Shown here one piece after another: positions 53,241 to 64,000 of a DNA stretch of 64,000 bases. The translations under genes and the position numbers were made by a program. This DNA is from Epiperipatus broadwayi. Taxonomy: Eukaryota > Onychophora > Udeonychophora > Euonychophora > Peripatidae. The notes under the pieces were generated by a model. That model was given only the letters and a program-made list of their open reading frames with translations, ran no database searches and was not told the DNA's origin. The stretch's first letter is position 1. Each line of letters starts with the position of its first letter. The DNA lies in contig JAQFVV010006472.1 in NCBI GenBank assembly GCA_028023455.1, forward strand, positions 1,117,886 through 1,181,885, read 5' to 3'.

Positions 53241-53728
53241 CAGTGGTGCGCCTCCTGTGGGTCGTAAATTTTTTTAGAAATTCTCTTAAGTTTTGGATAA
53301 GATAAGTTTTTTTGCACTAAAAATAAGATAAGTTTTTTTTCTGAGAAAGAGAATTTACTTTCTAAATAAAAATCACATGAAAATAAATTATTCTGTATAC
53401 ATCATTATTTCTTTTTTATAAGTATATAATTTTTTTTTTAAATTTCATTTCAAATCAAATGTGCTTAATAATAAAATATTAGGAAATAGCAAGTGATCAT
53501 GTGATGTTTCGTGGTTAAATATCAATTTAATTATAGGGGATTTGAACACAAACTTTCAAGCCCTTCAGTTATCCAATGTATAAATTTTATATTAATTAAA
53601 ACTACTATTGTTTTATTATGAATATCTTTACATACTTATAATTTAGGCATGGTAAAAATAAAGAATGGGTCGCATCAAATTTTCATTCAAGAAAGGGGTC
53701 ACAAGTGTAAAAAGGTTGCTCACCACTG
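53241..53728. mobile_element. hAT-type MITE, 488 bp
   Basis: Begins CAGTGGTGCGC and ends GCTCACCACTG, the CAGTGG-type inverted ends of hAT elements, with a perfect 8-bp duplication ATCTACAC at 53,233-53,240 and 53,729-53,736. The ends share GGGTCGTA/GGGTCACA-like subterminal motifs. No transposase frame. An R1 fragment is nested inside. Confidence 0.9.
53482..53580 (-). mobile_element. R1 fragment nested in the hAT MITE
   Basis: TATAGGGGATTTGAACAC, then ACTTTCAAGCCC matches the outer end of R1. It shows that R1 moved after the MITE was in place, or that the MITE family carries it. Confidence 0.6.
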
Positions 53729-53736
53729 ATCTACAC

Positions 53737-54699
53737 AATACACATTAAAATTAAAAGCAAATTAAAATCATGTCATAACAATAAATCCGAGAGAAAACTT
53801 AAAATAATATTCTACTGTACAATTTTTTGAGTTAAGTACAAAAAAATAATATAAAGAAATTCAAAATGCAACTAACTGCTTTATAATTTTTCTAAGCTTC
53901 TGGTCGTGTTATTTATGCTGTGAGATATATTTTGTGGATGTACAATTATAAATAGCTTCCATGATTTTTCAATCTTCATGGAATTTTGAAAATTATTACA
54001 TAAGATATTTTTTATGAAAAAATGAAATATTTCATTAATTCATAACAAATGATATATTGGTTAAGCATACAGCAATGCGGAATAAATATTTTCTTTGAAG
54101 ATTTCTATTTTATAGAATTTTGTATCAAATGTTTAAATTCCATTCTGATGGCTTTTCTCCTATAATATGCATAAAATAGTTTACTAGTTTATATGCTTTT
54201 GAATTAATAATATATATTTAATTTAATCCAACTCATATAACCATCATCTATAAAAAGGATCTGCATCTATGGAAAAAATTCTTGCTAGTTAATTACCCAG
54301 CCATAATACTTTCAATTAAATTATAAACTACTTTACTAAATACTATTTTTGCATTATATAATATTAATTCAGTTTGTTTTGTAGTTGTTGTTTTTTTTGT
54401 AGGAGGGGAGGTAGGGGTACAAAATATTTATCTAACGTACACAATAGACATCTTTAAGTAACTTTTATTTGACTTTTTGAAAAACTTTTGGGTCAATTTT
54501 GGAAAAAAAAAATTTAATGACTAACTAAAAAATATTTCTCTCTTTCATAGTTTTGGAAATATTCTCCAGTCAATAAATAAATTTGTTAAAAATAAAACTG
54601 GTGAATTTTCCTAAATAATTTAAATATGAAAACAAAAAAAAATATATATGCAAATTAATTTTTAGCCATTGGTAAATTTCTTACAAAAGAATTTTGATA
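53737..54699. other. AT-rich region, possibly decayed LINE
   Basis: No frame could be read. Its position and minus-strand neighbours suggest that part may be RTE remnant. Confidence 0.3.
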
Positions 54700-54990
54700 T
54701 TACTTTTAAATTTAATTACCATTTTTTTCTATTTTAAATGTATATATATTTTGTGAACCCAGTAATAGATTTACTAGTATATATTATTCATTCGTTAAGA
54801 GAATTTTACGTCTCAATATATATGAAAACCTGAAAGTTCAAATTATCAATTTTATTGTTAATAACATTAGTAAATGCTTCTAAATAACAAATATTAAGTT
54901 TCCTGATAATCTGACTGGAATAACATCTATTTTTAATACAGTAATTATTTAATCTTTGAATGCATTAATTTATGATTTGTCCAGCATTTT
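54700..54990 (-). mobile_element. RTE LINE fragment C
   Basis: Aligns by eye with 57,140-57,390 of the main RTE copy: shared CCAGTAATAGATTTACT/CCAATAATAGATTTACT, TAAGAGAATT, AATAACATCTATTTTTAAT-like and ATGATTTGTCC/ATGATCTCTG positions. Confidence 0.6.
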
Positions 54991-55099
54991 GCATGCAAAT
55001 TTGTTTCTTAACTATAATAATAATAATAAATAATCACTCATAAATGTGGATGGTCGTTAAAACTTTAAAAAAAAAAGAAGAAAAGAGGCAAAAACTATT

Positions 55100-56289
55100 C
55101 TAAAAATGGGTTTTGTGGTAATTACACAAACCAATCTCTAAACTACAAATACATTCATATATAGAACATGACTGGTTTATTTTTATGTCTACTTGATATT
55201 TTTCAATGCTATCTTTTAATTTCTTCAATAGAAAATTTTTCTTTCTGAAATTCTTCATTACTATGTCTAATTGTAGCTCTTCAATATATTTTATTTTCTG
55301 CCATATCATCCCAGTTGAAATGATTACAAATACACTTCTTTAGAATATCTTTAAGATGATCTTTGTATCATAGATGCAATTCATCCTAATTAAACCATGC
55401 ACAAGTTGATCATAAAACACTCTTTTAGGAAATCTTCCATTATTTATTCATTTTATATGTCCAATCCAATGAAGATACGATTTTATAATAGTGGTCTCAA
55501 TAGTATCACATCCAGCAAGCTAAAGAACATAATTGGTTTTATAATTTTGCCACTATATTTTTAAGCATCCTTAAATGAAACTTCTTTAATGCCTTTATAT
55601 TATGTCAATAGTATATCGTAGTTTCACTTCCACACAATAAATTACACAAAATAATACCTCCAAAGTTTCTTGTGATGAAATTATCTTTTAACTCATTAAA
55701 AGCAATTAGAATCTGCATTTAATATTAAGTTGATAATCTTCCAAATTGAAAGTTCTGAGGATTTTTCTTTAGTCATTGGATAAGAACTTGAGTTTAGACT
55801 TTGTATGTTACATTCAAAACATTAAAAAGACTGTTTGATTAAACTGCCTATAAACAATTCCAAAGACTACTGTTATAAAAATTGAAAACAATGTCAGAGC
55901 AATGTACATATTCTTGTTTAACACTAGTTTTTATTTCAAATGTTTCATATTTTCCAACTACAGTAATAATAAGTCCTCTCATTCCATCACATAGAAGTTA
56001 TATAATATGAATAAATTTTGTGGACAACCAACTAATTTTAGACAATGCCTTCAGACAGTGCCATAGAACTGTCCTATTAACTGAATCAAATTCCTTGGTC
56101 AAATCAATGAAAGCAATATATAAATTGCTCCTTTGTTCTCAACATTTTTTTTGTATTTGCCTGTCAATAAAAATCATGTTTATAGTGCTTTTTGATTCTC
56201 AAAAACCTTACTGAGTCTTCGATAACTATTCATCTATAATTTAAGCACATTATTCAATACAATTCTTGAAAATATCTTTTCTGCAGTAG

Positions 56290-56369
<80 letters not shown>

Positions 56370-56407
56370 TATGACAACAACAAAAACAATACTACTACTA
56401 TTACTCA

Positions 56408-56481
<74 letters not shown>

Positions 56482-56800
56482 TTATTACTATTACTACTAT
56501 TCCATGATAATTATGACAATCTTGTCTATTCTCTTTGTTTTTATAAAATTGAAATAATAATAGTATTCTTAAGATCAGGCAACACCAAAACTTCATGGGT
56601 TCAGATATTCCTAAAAAATTATATTTTTGAAACAAATATATCACCACCATATCTTAATACATTTCCAGGTATTTCATCAACATCAGCAGCATTTTTATTT
56701 TTAAGATTACAAAAAGCTAATTGGCTTCACTAAACTGGATATCTTTATCCAAATTAGATAAAATGAATATATCATTAAAAGATTTCATCTCAGTTTTTAT
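55100..56800 (-). pseudogene. RTE reverse transcriptase and C-terminal remnant
   Basis: Readable blocks are IAFIDLTKEFDSVNRTVLWH (the family's FIDLTKAFDTV motif A, near 56,060-56,120), SVKQEYVHCSDIVF (GVKQGCVLAPTLF, near 55,880-55,930), LCGSETTIYY (LYGSETW, near 55,620-55,650), then SYLHWIGHIKRMNNGRFPKR-like (LRWAGHVVRM.D.RLPK) near 55,435-55,490. WQKIKYIEELQLDI is not conserved. The F/YADD region is lost, so the copy is dead. Confidence 0.8.
56290..56487. repeat. (ATA)n and (TAC)n microsatellites
   Basis: About 80 bp of ATA triplets, then about 95 bp of ACT/TAC triplets inside the RTE copy. The poly-Leu and poly-Val frames here come from this tract. Confidence 0.95.
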
Positions 56801-57399
56801 ATCATTATTCAAAAAATGATCAAAATATTCTTTCCACCTGTTTAAAGTATCATTGGCATCAAATAATAGAGTATCATTTCTGGATTCAATAGGTTTGTGA
56901 TATCATTTCTCAAGTCCATATGTTACATTCATAGTACAAAAAAAGATTTAAAATGACCACAATCAGCTACTGTCTGTATACTCTTTACATTGATGAAGTC
57001 TTTTACCAATTCTGTCTTCAGATCTTTATATTTATTATGAAATTCTACATCTTAATTTATTATTCTGTCAAGCAAAAAATGCCACATTTTCTTTTAATTA
57101 AATCTCTAAGTATAATATCATTATTGAAAAACCAGTCTTCATTCTTCTTTTTAATGAACCCAATAATAGATTTACTTATATCCATAATATTCTCTTTAAG
57201 AGAATTCCATGCTTCAGTAAAATGACAGTCCTGTAGTTTTCAAATTAGCAATTTTAGTGCTCAAAAGCTGTTAAAATTTAATATATATAGTAGATATTTT
57301 CTTATGAATATGATTAAAATAATATCTATTCTTTAATGCAATCACCATTTTAATTTTGGTGCATACTAATATATGATCTCTGTTTGTTAGTGCTCACAT

Positions 57400-58020
57400 A
57401 ATGGTAAATTCTTTAGTATTCTGACTCCTAACTATAATGTAGTCTATTAAATATCTTTGTTTAGAGTGTGGATGCAACTATGTTCCTTTATAATGGTTTT
57501 TCTCCCTAAACAAAATGTCTGGGATATCCAAAACATGTATTCTTTATATATTCAATAATAACAAACCACTTGAATTTACAGCAACAATACCATTTCCCCC
57601 AATAACTTTTGGCCAAAGTCTACTATTTGTACAAATATGTGCATTAAAATCTCAAAAATTTGATCTTTTAATAATATTGCTGTAATAATTTTATTCTACA
57701 AGAAATAAGAGTTTTTCTTCTTTGAATTCTCTGAATCTAGGATTATATCATAGTGAATAATATAATGAGTAAAAGTTCCATTGTGCAAAGTGAGTTTTAA
57801 AACTATTAGGCTTTCATTGATGCAATGAAGAATTCCAACAGCACAAGATACCAAATTGGACTTCATCACAAATCCAACACCATGCATTTTTCTTTCCAAA
57901 AAAACTTGTATCTTTCCTATTGAATTCATTTTTCTGGGAATTGAATTTCAATAAGAGCAGCTATATGAATCTTAAATCTTGACAGCACTTTAGCCACCAG
58001 TGCAGTTCACTATTCTGATA
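57400..58020 (-). pseudogene. APE endonuclease remnant, RTE copy A
   Basis: Recognisable pieces are LKVLSRFKIHIAALIEIQ (the family's RFNIDIAALSET block) near 57,955-58,005 and MHGVGFVMKSNLVSC near 57,835-57,885, with ESLIVLKLTLHNGTFTH after it. Near 57,430-57,480 a further block reads RYLIDYIIVRSQN, equivalent to the HLIDYVIVR motif. In active elements the domain nicks target DNA. The Glu and Asp of the core are partly replaced and several stops occur. Confidence 0.8.
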
Positions 58021-58759
58021 TTGAAGAGTTTTGTATCAAGTAAAGTTTACATATTTTATTAAAGTTTACATATTTTATGTATCCATATTTAGAAAAAAAA
58101 ATTCTATTCTTATTATTGCTACTGCTGAATTGCGTAATCTGTCAGGTGCAAGAATTGTGTGAGACAGGCCATTTTAGATTACATTTTTTATGTTCTTCTA
58201 CTTATGTGGCTAATAGGAAGATCCTAAATAGGACTCTCTAAACAAACAATCTTTGCTAGCCAAAACTTCTGACACTAAAATCCAATTTCAAACTGATTCA
58301 CTGATTGAAGTGTCTCAAGCAAAGATCATTAACTAAGAAAGGTCATCTTTCTAAGCCTATCCCCATTATTGCTTTCTTATTTGCAAGAGTTTAAATTTAA
58401 AAAAAGAAAAGGGGAATTGGGAGTCAGAAATGTTGTGCATATAATTAAAGGATGGAAATGTTGTTGTACAAACATACAATTCCATTGTCATAGTTATTAT
58501 AAGGAGATGTCAAATGGCATGAGAGGTTTATAATGACTGGGCCTTGGCATAATTTAATTGACTAAGAAAAGAGGGAAACAGGTAAAGTCTGTTTGATAGA
58601 AAATAGCATCTAGTCTTTGACGAACTAACATTATGGCTTACAAGCAAACAGAATCCCTTGTTCAGGCACTGTTTTATTTTTTATTCATAGTAGGCCTCCA
58701 AATTTAAGGTTTTTCCACTATCCATCATATGTGGAGGCCATTATCAGCCTGAGACAGAC

Positions 58760-59820
58760 TTGGTGTTAACTGCAATATAATCTATTAAATATTCTTGTTT
58801 TGAGCATGAAATAGTCCATATTCCTTTATAAAACTATTATATCAAACAAAATTTTGTGATAATCATTCCAAATATTGTGCAAAAAAAAACTATCCAAAAA
58901 AGAAGGTTTTCTTCTCTGAATTCTCTAAATCTAGGATTTAAGTATAAGCACTCATAAAATGAGAATGGGAATAATTGTATAAACAAAATTTTAATATTAT
59001 TAAAATTTTAGTGGACTCCAAGAAAAGAAAATATTAATTAGATTTTACAGAAAATTCGACACCATACTGTCTTTTTCAAAGATTATTTTTCACTTTCAAA
59101 AATCTTTCATTAAACTTCCTTCATCTAAATGCAGCTACAATAAACTTAAATCTTGAAAACTTCTTAACTACTAATGTCATCCTTTATTTAGTTCTTAAAA
59201 AATTTTCATCAAGTAAGAATTGTAATTTTCTATATCTTTATTTATAAAAAGTATCTATTTTATAATGCTTTAATACTATCACTGAGTACTGCTTAATACC
59301 TCCTACAAATATTATGAATATTTCTATTGCTTTTATTATTAATCAACTAACTTCATCTTTTTTAGAATCATTCAATTTTCATGATAGATAGTAGGAGAGC
59401 TCTAAGTAGGGCTGGCTAAATAAATAATTTTTGTCAAATTGAAGTTCCTGATTCAAATACAGTTATAAATTGATACAACTAAGACTCTCAGTCTATAAAA
59501 CCTATTCTTATCATTATTTTTTAAAATTCTTAAAAGTTTGTGTTTAAAAATAAATAAAAAAGGAAGTTAAAATCAGAATTGGTGTGCATACTGTTAAAGA
59601 TTAGAAATGTATTTGCTTAAATACAAAATCCTACATTCATAGTTTGTATAAGAAGATGATTGTTAGTATAATATGCTCAAAATATTCAAGCTCTATCCCA
59701 ACTTAAATAACTGACACAATGAGAAAAGGAGAAAAACAAAAAATGTTACTTGTATTAAAAATAGCATTTAGTTTTTGATGAACCAATATCTTATCCTACA
59801 AGATTTCAGGAGTTGGTTTA
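58760..59820 (-). mobile_element. RTE LINE copy B (5' part only)
   Basis: Aligns with 57,420-58,655 of copy A in the same order: TATAATCTATTAAATAT and TTCCTTTATAA near 58,770-58,830, GAATTCTCTAAATCTAGGAT near 58,917, TTAAATCTTGA near 59,145, and upstream blocks such as AAATAGCAT.TAGT.TTTGA near 59,757. It has the 5' end and lacks RT, the opposite of the usual LINE 5' truncation. Confidence 0.65.
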
Positions 59821-59888
59821 CTATTAATTCATAATTAGTCAGTTTAATTTTTCAAATTTCCAATTTGAAGAATAATATAAACCCACCA

Positions 59889-60191
59889 AAACATCACATG
59901 TTCACCATTCCTTATGCTTACACAATCTGTTATTAGCAATAGCAAGTTCTCCATTCAATAGTGCCACCCAATTGCATTAGAGCCTTAGATCTAGGTGCAA
60001 GACTTAGATCCAAAGCTCCTCACAAATGAAAACCATAAGTTAGAAACTACTCTAGGGATATTGGATGAGTAGGCACTAGATGGGAATTTTATGCACAACC
60101 CTTCCTGCATCCATTGATTACTGAGGCTTGCACTGGGTGGCACTACTGTATGGAGAGAGTTTTCTACTGCTAATGGAAGAATGATCATGTT
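59889..60191 (+). mobile_element. R2 family copy, complete but diverged
   Basis: Left arm AACATCACATGTTCACCATT and right arm ending AGAATGATCATGTT match the R2 arms, with the shared centre GGATATTGGATGAGTAGGCA. The hammerhead core has decayed to CAAATGA with GAAAC intact. Confidence 0.75.
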
Positions 60192-60396
60192 AGTAGTCCT
60201 GATTAAATTTCCAATTAAAATAAAAAGTTAAAATAAGTACAGTTTTAAAAGCTTGAAATAGAGTTTACATCTACAATAACTACCACACTTGTTTAGAAAC
60301 AACCCTGCTGGATAATTTTTTTTAAAAAAAATCTTAAGCTACTTCAAAAAAGCACTTGTGAAAAGCAACAATAAAAATTACTAAATCAATCAAAAA

Positions 60397-60502
60397 GATC
60401 AAGCATTGGTGGCCTGGTGGTTAGCATAGTGGCCTTCCAAGCAGCTGGCCCGGGTTCGCTTTCCGGTCAACGCATTTGACACATGAAAAAAAAAAAAAAA
60501 AA
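60397..60502 (+). mobile_element. SINE family B (tRNA-Gly-UCC-derived), copy 2
   Basis: The head closely resembles tRNA-Gly: GCATTGGTGGCC, GTGGTTAGCATAGTGGCC, TTCCAAGCAG (anticodon loop with TCC), B box GGGTTCGCTTTCC, TCAACGCA, then TTTGACACATG and an A tail. A perfect 10-bp duplication CAATCAAAAA lies at 60,387-60,396 and 60,503-60,512. Confidence 0.9.
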
Positions 60503-60512
60503 CAATCAAAAA

Positions 60513-61660
60513 TGACACTGACTAGGATTTGCTACAGTAACAAAAAATGTTATTGAATGGAAGGTCTTAAATTTATTTATTTTTTAAGTCTTAAAAAAGT
60601 GTACATTATTATCCTCCTTAAAAAATATGCAATAATGTTAAATTATTAAAAATATTAATCCAATTTCCAATAACTTGTCATTCAGAAATATATTAACAAT
60701 GCTTTATTATAGAAAACAATATTTTATGTTCTGAAAAAGTATATGATTATAAATATTTCCAAATTTAAAAAAAAAAAGCCTAATTTGCTTAATTTCTGAT
60801 TATTCTAATATGTAGTTATATTCCTTATTTAAATTTAGAATACATACATTTAAAACTGTTCCTAACTATTAAAAATATATCGTTATTCCACACACTAAAA
60901 ACATTCATTTTTCTATTCATAAAATAATCAACCTTTAAAAGCGGCTCATAAGAGGGATTTTACTTGATGGTTTAGAAACGGATTCTTTCACAGTGATAAA
61001 AAAAAAAAAAAAAATGTTCTTAGCCACTTTATAAAAACACTATTCAAAAAGTTTAAAATATTTGAGATCATAAATATTATGATCTCAAACATTTATATTT
61101 TATCTAAAAATTTGACTATTTTTAAACAGATCTGATATCAAGTTTTCTCTACATTTGTTGGGGGGGTGGGGAATTTTTTTTATTATTTTGCTAAAATTAA
61201 AATTCCTTTTTATTTCATTTTGCACTTCCATCTTTATAAAAACGATTAAGAGAAATCATTATATATATATTAGAATTATAGCAGTTTCATAGACTAATGT
61301 AAATCAGAAATAAATAATAGCTTGAATAGAATGACCAGTTATGAAGTGGCCTGTGAATCAAAAATATGGAATTACATAATAAAAAGTATTTAAAACAATT
61401 CCGCATTTTTGTACATTACAGGAACAGTAATAATATATTTCAGTAGCAAATATAATATGTTAATTTAAAGGATAAAACCAATAAACTAATAGACAAATTA
61501 TTGTATTGAAGAAAGGGTATAGCTGCACTGAAATTTGTTAATCATGATTTCCGAGAATAAGAATGGGAGAAACATAAAAATGATTGGAGTGAAAAAGGAG
61601 AAATATTTTGATTTTTAAAAAAACATTGTGATGAGAATGGATAATATGTAATGACAGATC
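60513..61660. other. AT-rich region, no gene seen
   Basis: Only homopolymer runs and a small inverted repeat (TTTGAGATCATAAATATTATG with its mirror, 61,061-61,092). Confidence 0.45.
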
Positions 61661-61772
61661 ATCACATTATAACCATTTTCTATGCTTACACAAGTTGTTA
61701 AAACTGAGGCAAAACTTTCCATATAGTGGTGCCACCCTATACAAGTCAGAATAATCAATGGACGCAAGAACA
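61661..61772 (+). mobile_element. R2 half copy
   Basis: Matches the R2 left arm (ACACAAGTTGTTAAAAC, then CATATAGTGGTGCCACCC, then ATAATCAATGGA) without centre or right arm. Confidence 0.65.
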
Positions 61773-62877
61773 TGAATATAATGTAATTCTTTTAAAAGAC
61801 AGGATTTCAGCACACAATTAAATAAGTGATAGAAATAAACCCTAATAAATTAACAGCAATTGTCAGCAAAAATGTTCTTTAAAAAAAATGTGAGTAGCCC
61901 TAATTCACTATTCAATGAGAGCAAACATAATTTTATAATAAATTGGAAAACCTAAAAAGCAAAAAAAAATTTTTAATTCTGTCAAGAAAGATATCACATT
62001 TACACTGAAATTCTGAAATTATCATTTAAAAATATTATATATAGACCCTGACTGCCAATATCTGATGCAAAAGTTTTTTTATACTGCACTTCTGAGTGAT
62101 TCTATAATGCTAGAATGCAGGACAGTGCTAAATTGCAGATGATTTTCTATAGCTTCATCTATTTTAAATCTGCAAACATAAATTTTCATCACTTATGCTA
62201 CTTCTGGAACATGTTGCTGAAAGTGACTATTGACCTCAGTGATATACTCTTATAAATGACTAGATCATGCAAATTTAATAATCAGAGATTTTGATCATTC
62301 AATCAGCAGTCAGTTTTATACAGATCCACCTACAAGAGCTCACAGACTATGTATAGAACAATCTTGACATGAGTTCTGTTTTGAAATATATTATTTGGTT
62401 TTCAATCATTTTCCATTATAAAAATATGTTAATTTTATTTTTTTAAATAAATATTATCTTCATGTTTTCAAACACATCTATACTTTCAGCATATAAAATA
62501 TATAATGCATTCTATAGAAATCTGCTTTCAGTTCATTTTTAAAAATAAATTATTTCGTTTTCATGTTTTTTTAACTTATTTCTTTTTCAATCATTATCTC
62601 TTATAACAATATGTTAATTTTATGTTTTATTTTCTAAATAAATATTATTTTTATGTTTATAAACACACGAAAGTTATTGATTAATTTATTCTGATATAAT
62701 TTAATGTGAGTATAGAATTCCAGCAATGGATAGAGTATACATTCAAAGAACACCAAAAATTAATTTATTTTTTCCTTTTTTTTTTTTTTTTTTTGGTATC
62801 CAAAGTTTTATTCTTCCCTTAACTAAAAATATATTTCCAGTCTTACATAATTTGAAACTATTTTTATTCATTTTCCA
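61773..62877. other. AT-rich region, no gene seen
   Basis: No recognised motif. A T-rich tract lies at 62,767-62,794. A near-duplicate of TTCATTTTTAAAAATAAAT/TTTTATTTTCTAAATAAATATTAT-type sequence occurs near 62,430 and 62,630. Confidence 0.4.
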
Positions 62878-62890
62878 TAATAGCTTTTTT

Positions 62891-63711
62891 AAAATAGTTT
62901 ACTTCCCCTTATATATAAATAAATACAAAAACTTTTAAGTAAAGTTTTAATAGAGAAATTATAAATAAATTATAATAATAAGCTGAACGTTTTCGAGGAT
63001 CCATGTCTCATAATCATAGCTTTCTTAAAAATATATAATAAAATATATGCAAAGATATTTAAATTAGCATGGGTTACATGACCCATTTCTTTGATATATC
63101 AAAGCAAGTGTCTTTTCCATTTATAACATTAATATTTTTATTAATGTAGAATGCTTCTTTTATTTTTCTCTTATGATCATTTGATTCTGTGCATAAAATT
63201 ACAGGATTAGCAGTGTAAAATTGTGTCCAGATTTCATGGCATGCTCCAAAAATTCTGAAGATGTACTGTTGTTCTTCTGATCTCTACTGTAAGTTTACAG
63301 GTGTTGAGCAAATCTAGTATTAATAGTAACTTTAGTTTCACATAATATACAGCTTGGCATCAATACATCTTCTGTATTTTTGGAGCATGCCATGAAATCT
63401 GGACACAATTTACACCTGCTAATCCTGTAATTTTATACACAGAATTGAATGATCATAAGAGAAAAATAAAAGAAGCATTCTACATTAATGGAATTATTAA
63501 TGCTATAAATAGAAAAGACACTTGCTTTGATATATTGAAGAAATGGGCCACATAACACATGCTAATTGAAATATCTTTGCATATATTTTATTACATATTT
63601 TTAAGAAAGCTATGATTATGAGGCATGGATCCTCAAAAACATTCAGCTTATTATTATAATTTATTTATGACTTCTCTATTAAAACTTTACTTATAAGTTT
63701 TTGTGTTTATT
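62891..63711. mobile_element. Palindromic pair of Penelope-like elements (PLE3)
   Basis: Arms 62,915-63,264 and 63,364-63,715 are inverted copies with a 99-bp centre that extends the minus-sense copy. A 13-bp duplication TAATAGCTTTTTT (62,878-62,890 and 63,712-63,724) flanks the pair, so it inserted as one unit. The minus strand from 63,355 reads QAVYY, then RFAQH-like and, shifted, FLEHAMKSGHNF-like blocks of a GIY-YIG protein related to PLE2. Stops are frequent. Confidence 0.8.
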
Positions 63712-63794
63712 TAATAGCTTTTTTGTTATATTTATTTTTGTTTCCTCATATCTCATAATTAAAGAACTGCTATATATTTTTTACATATCTATTT

Positions 63795-63950
63795 TATTTC
63801 TTATATAACTACTTAGACAAATTCTCTATCTGCAGCCATGTATTTAACTACTTTCCACATAATCCAATTAAACAATGTATTACAATAAGAATATTCCAGA
63901 CTTCCAAACATTTTTAATTTGCCTTTTATTTTTTTTCATTATATAAGGTT
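63795..63950 (-). pseudogene. LINE fragment related to the 47,590 frame
   Basis: The minus strand reads KGKLKMFGSLEY, then LFNWIMWKVVKYM, aligning with KSKMKMFGRLQF and VFNWVMSKGQVTRWV of the 418-codon LINE frame. Only this short part was seen; the fragment continues to or past the window end. Confidence 0.6.
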
Positions 63951-64000
63951 TTTGTAGATATAAGAAAATGCTTACAAATCATCACTTAATATATATATAT

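Larger units (their letters stand above)
55060..58660 (-). mobile_element. RTE-type LINE, decayed main copy A
   Basis: The minus strand carries, from high to low coordinate, a 5' UTR, an APE-type endonuclease, a reverse transcriptase and a conserved C-terminal tail, all interrupted by stops. The domain order and the tail motifs fit the RTE/BovB-like clade. A (TAA)n plus (TAC)n tract is inserted in the RT region. Confidence 0.85.

Noticed and set aside
56371-56733. Frames with poly-Leu and poly-Val
   Set aside because: They come from the (TAC)n/(ATA)n microsatellite inside the decayed RTE element.

Overview
This window is non-coding, repeat-dominated nuclear DNA from an animal, probably an invertebrate. 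It is roughly three quarters A+T by eye and full of long (TA)n and (TTA)n tracts. It has no operons and no recognisable host gene. Its mobile elements are Penelope-like elements, Ty3-type LTR elements, RTE-type and other LINEs, tRNA-derived SINEs and hAT-type MITEs, a mixture typical of metazoans. The species cannot be fixed from the sequence alone. Every protein-like stretch I could place is transposon-derived, and most copies carry stops or frameshifts.

Layout. 1-18,140: AT-rich DNA with microsatellites and no recognised gene. 18,141-23,991: a decayed Ty3/gypsy-type retrotransposon with two LTRs. 26,241-28,425: two insertions of a family (here R1) whose roughly 460-470 nt monomers carry a 44-nt hammerhead self-cleaving ribozyme; the larger insertion is an inverted pair of partial dimers inside a 16-bp target-site duplication. 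29,300-36,560: (TA)n, SINEs, a foldback MITE and a nested LINE-like palindrome. 36,634-38,833: a near-perfect 1.09-kb palindrome of two Penelope-like copies. 41,834-47,462: a young non-autonomous LTR element with 2.1-kb LTRs. 47,469-48,860: the 3' part of a LINE with a 418-codon open frame. 48,868-50,040: a second, divergent Penelope-like palindrome. 51,040-53,740: clustered SINEs, a second hammerhead-bearing palindromic family (R2), and a hAT MITE with a perfect 8-bp duplication. 54,700-59,820: three overlapping RTE LINE copies in the same orientation. 59,889-64,000: more R2 and SINE copies, a third Penelope-like palindrome with a 13-bp duplication, and a LINE fragment.

The unifying feature is that unrelated elements (Penelope-like, R1, R2, a LINE-like segment, a MITE, a SINE) recur as head-to-head palindromes. 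In the cases where element ends can be assigned, the 5' ends face the centre and the 3' ends face outward. A short single-copy loop lies in the middle, and a single 10-16 bp target duplication surrounds the whole unit where one can be seen. My inference is that reverse-transcribed cDNA folds back and primes its own second strand before integration, perhaps on Penelope-type machinery. The R1 monomers resemble metazoan retrozymes, small circular RNAs made by paired hammerheads, and could use that machinery in trans.
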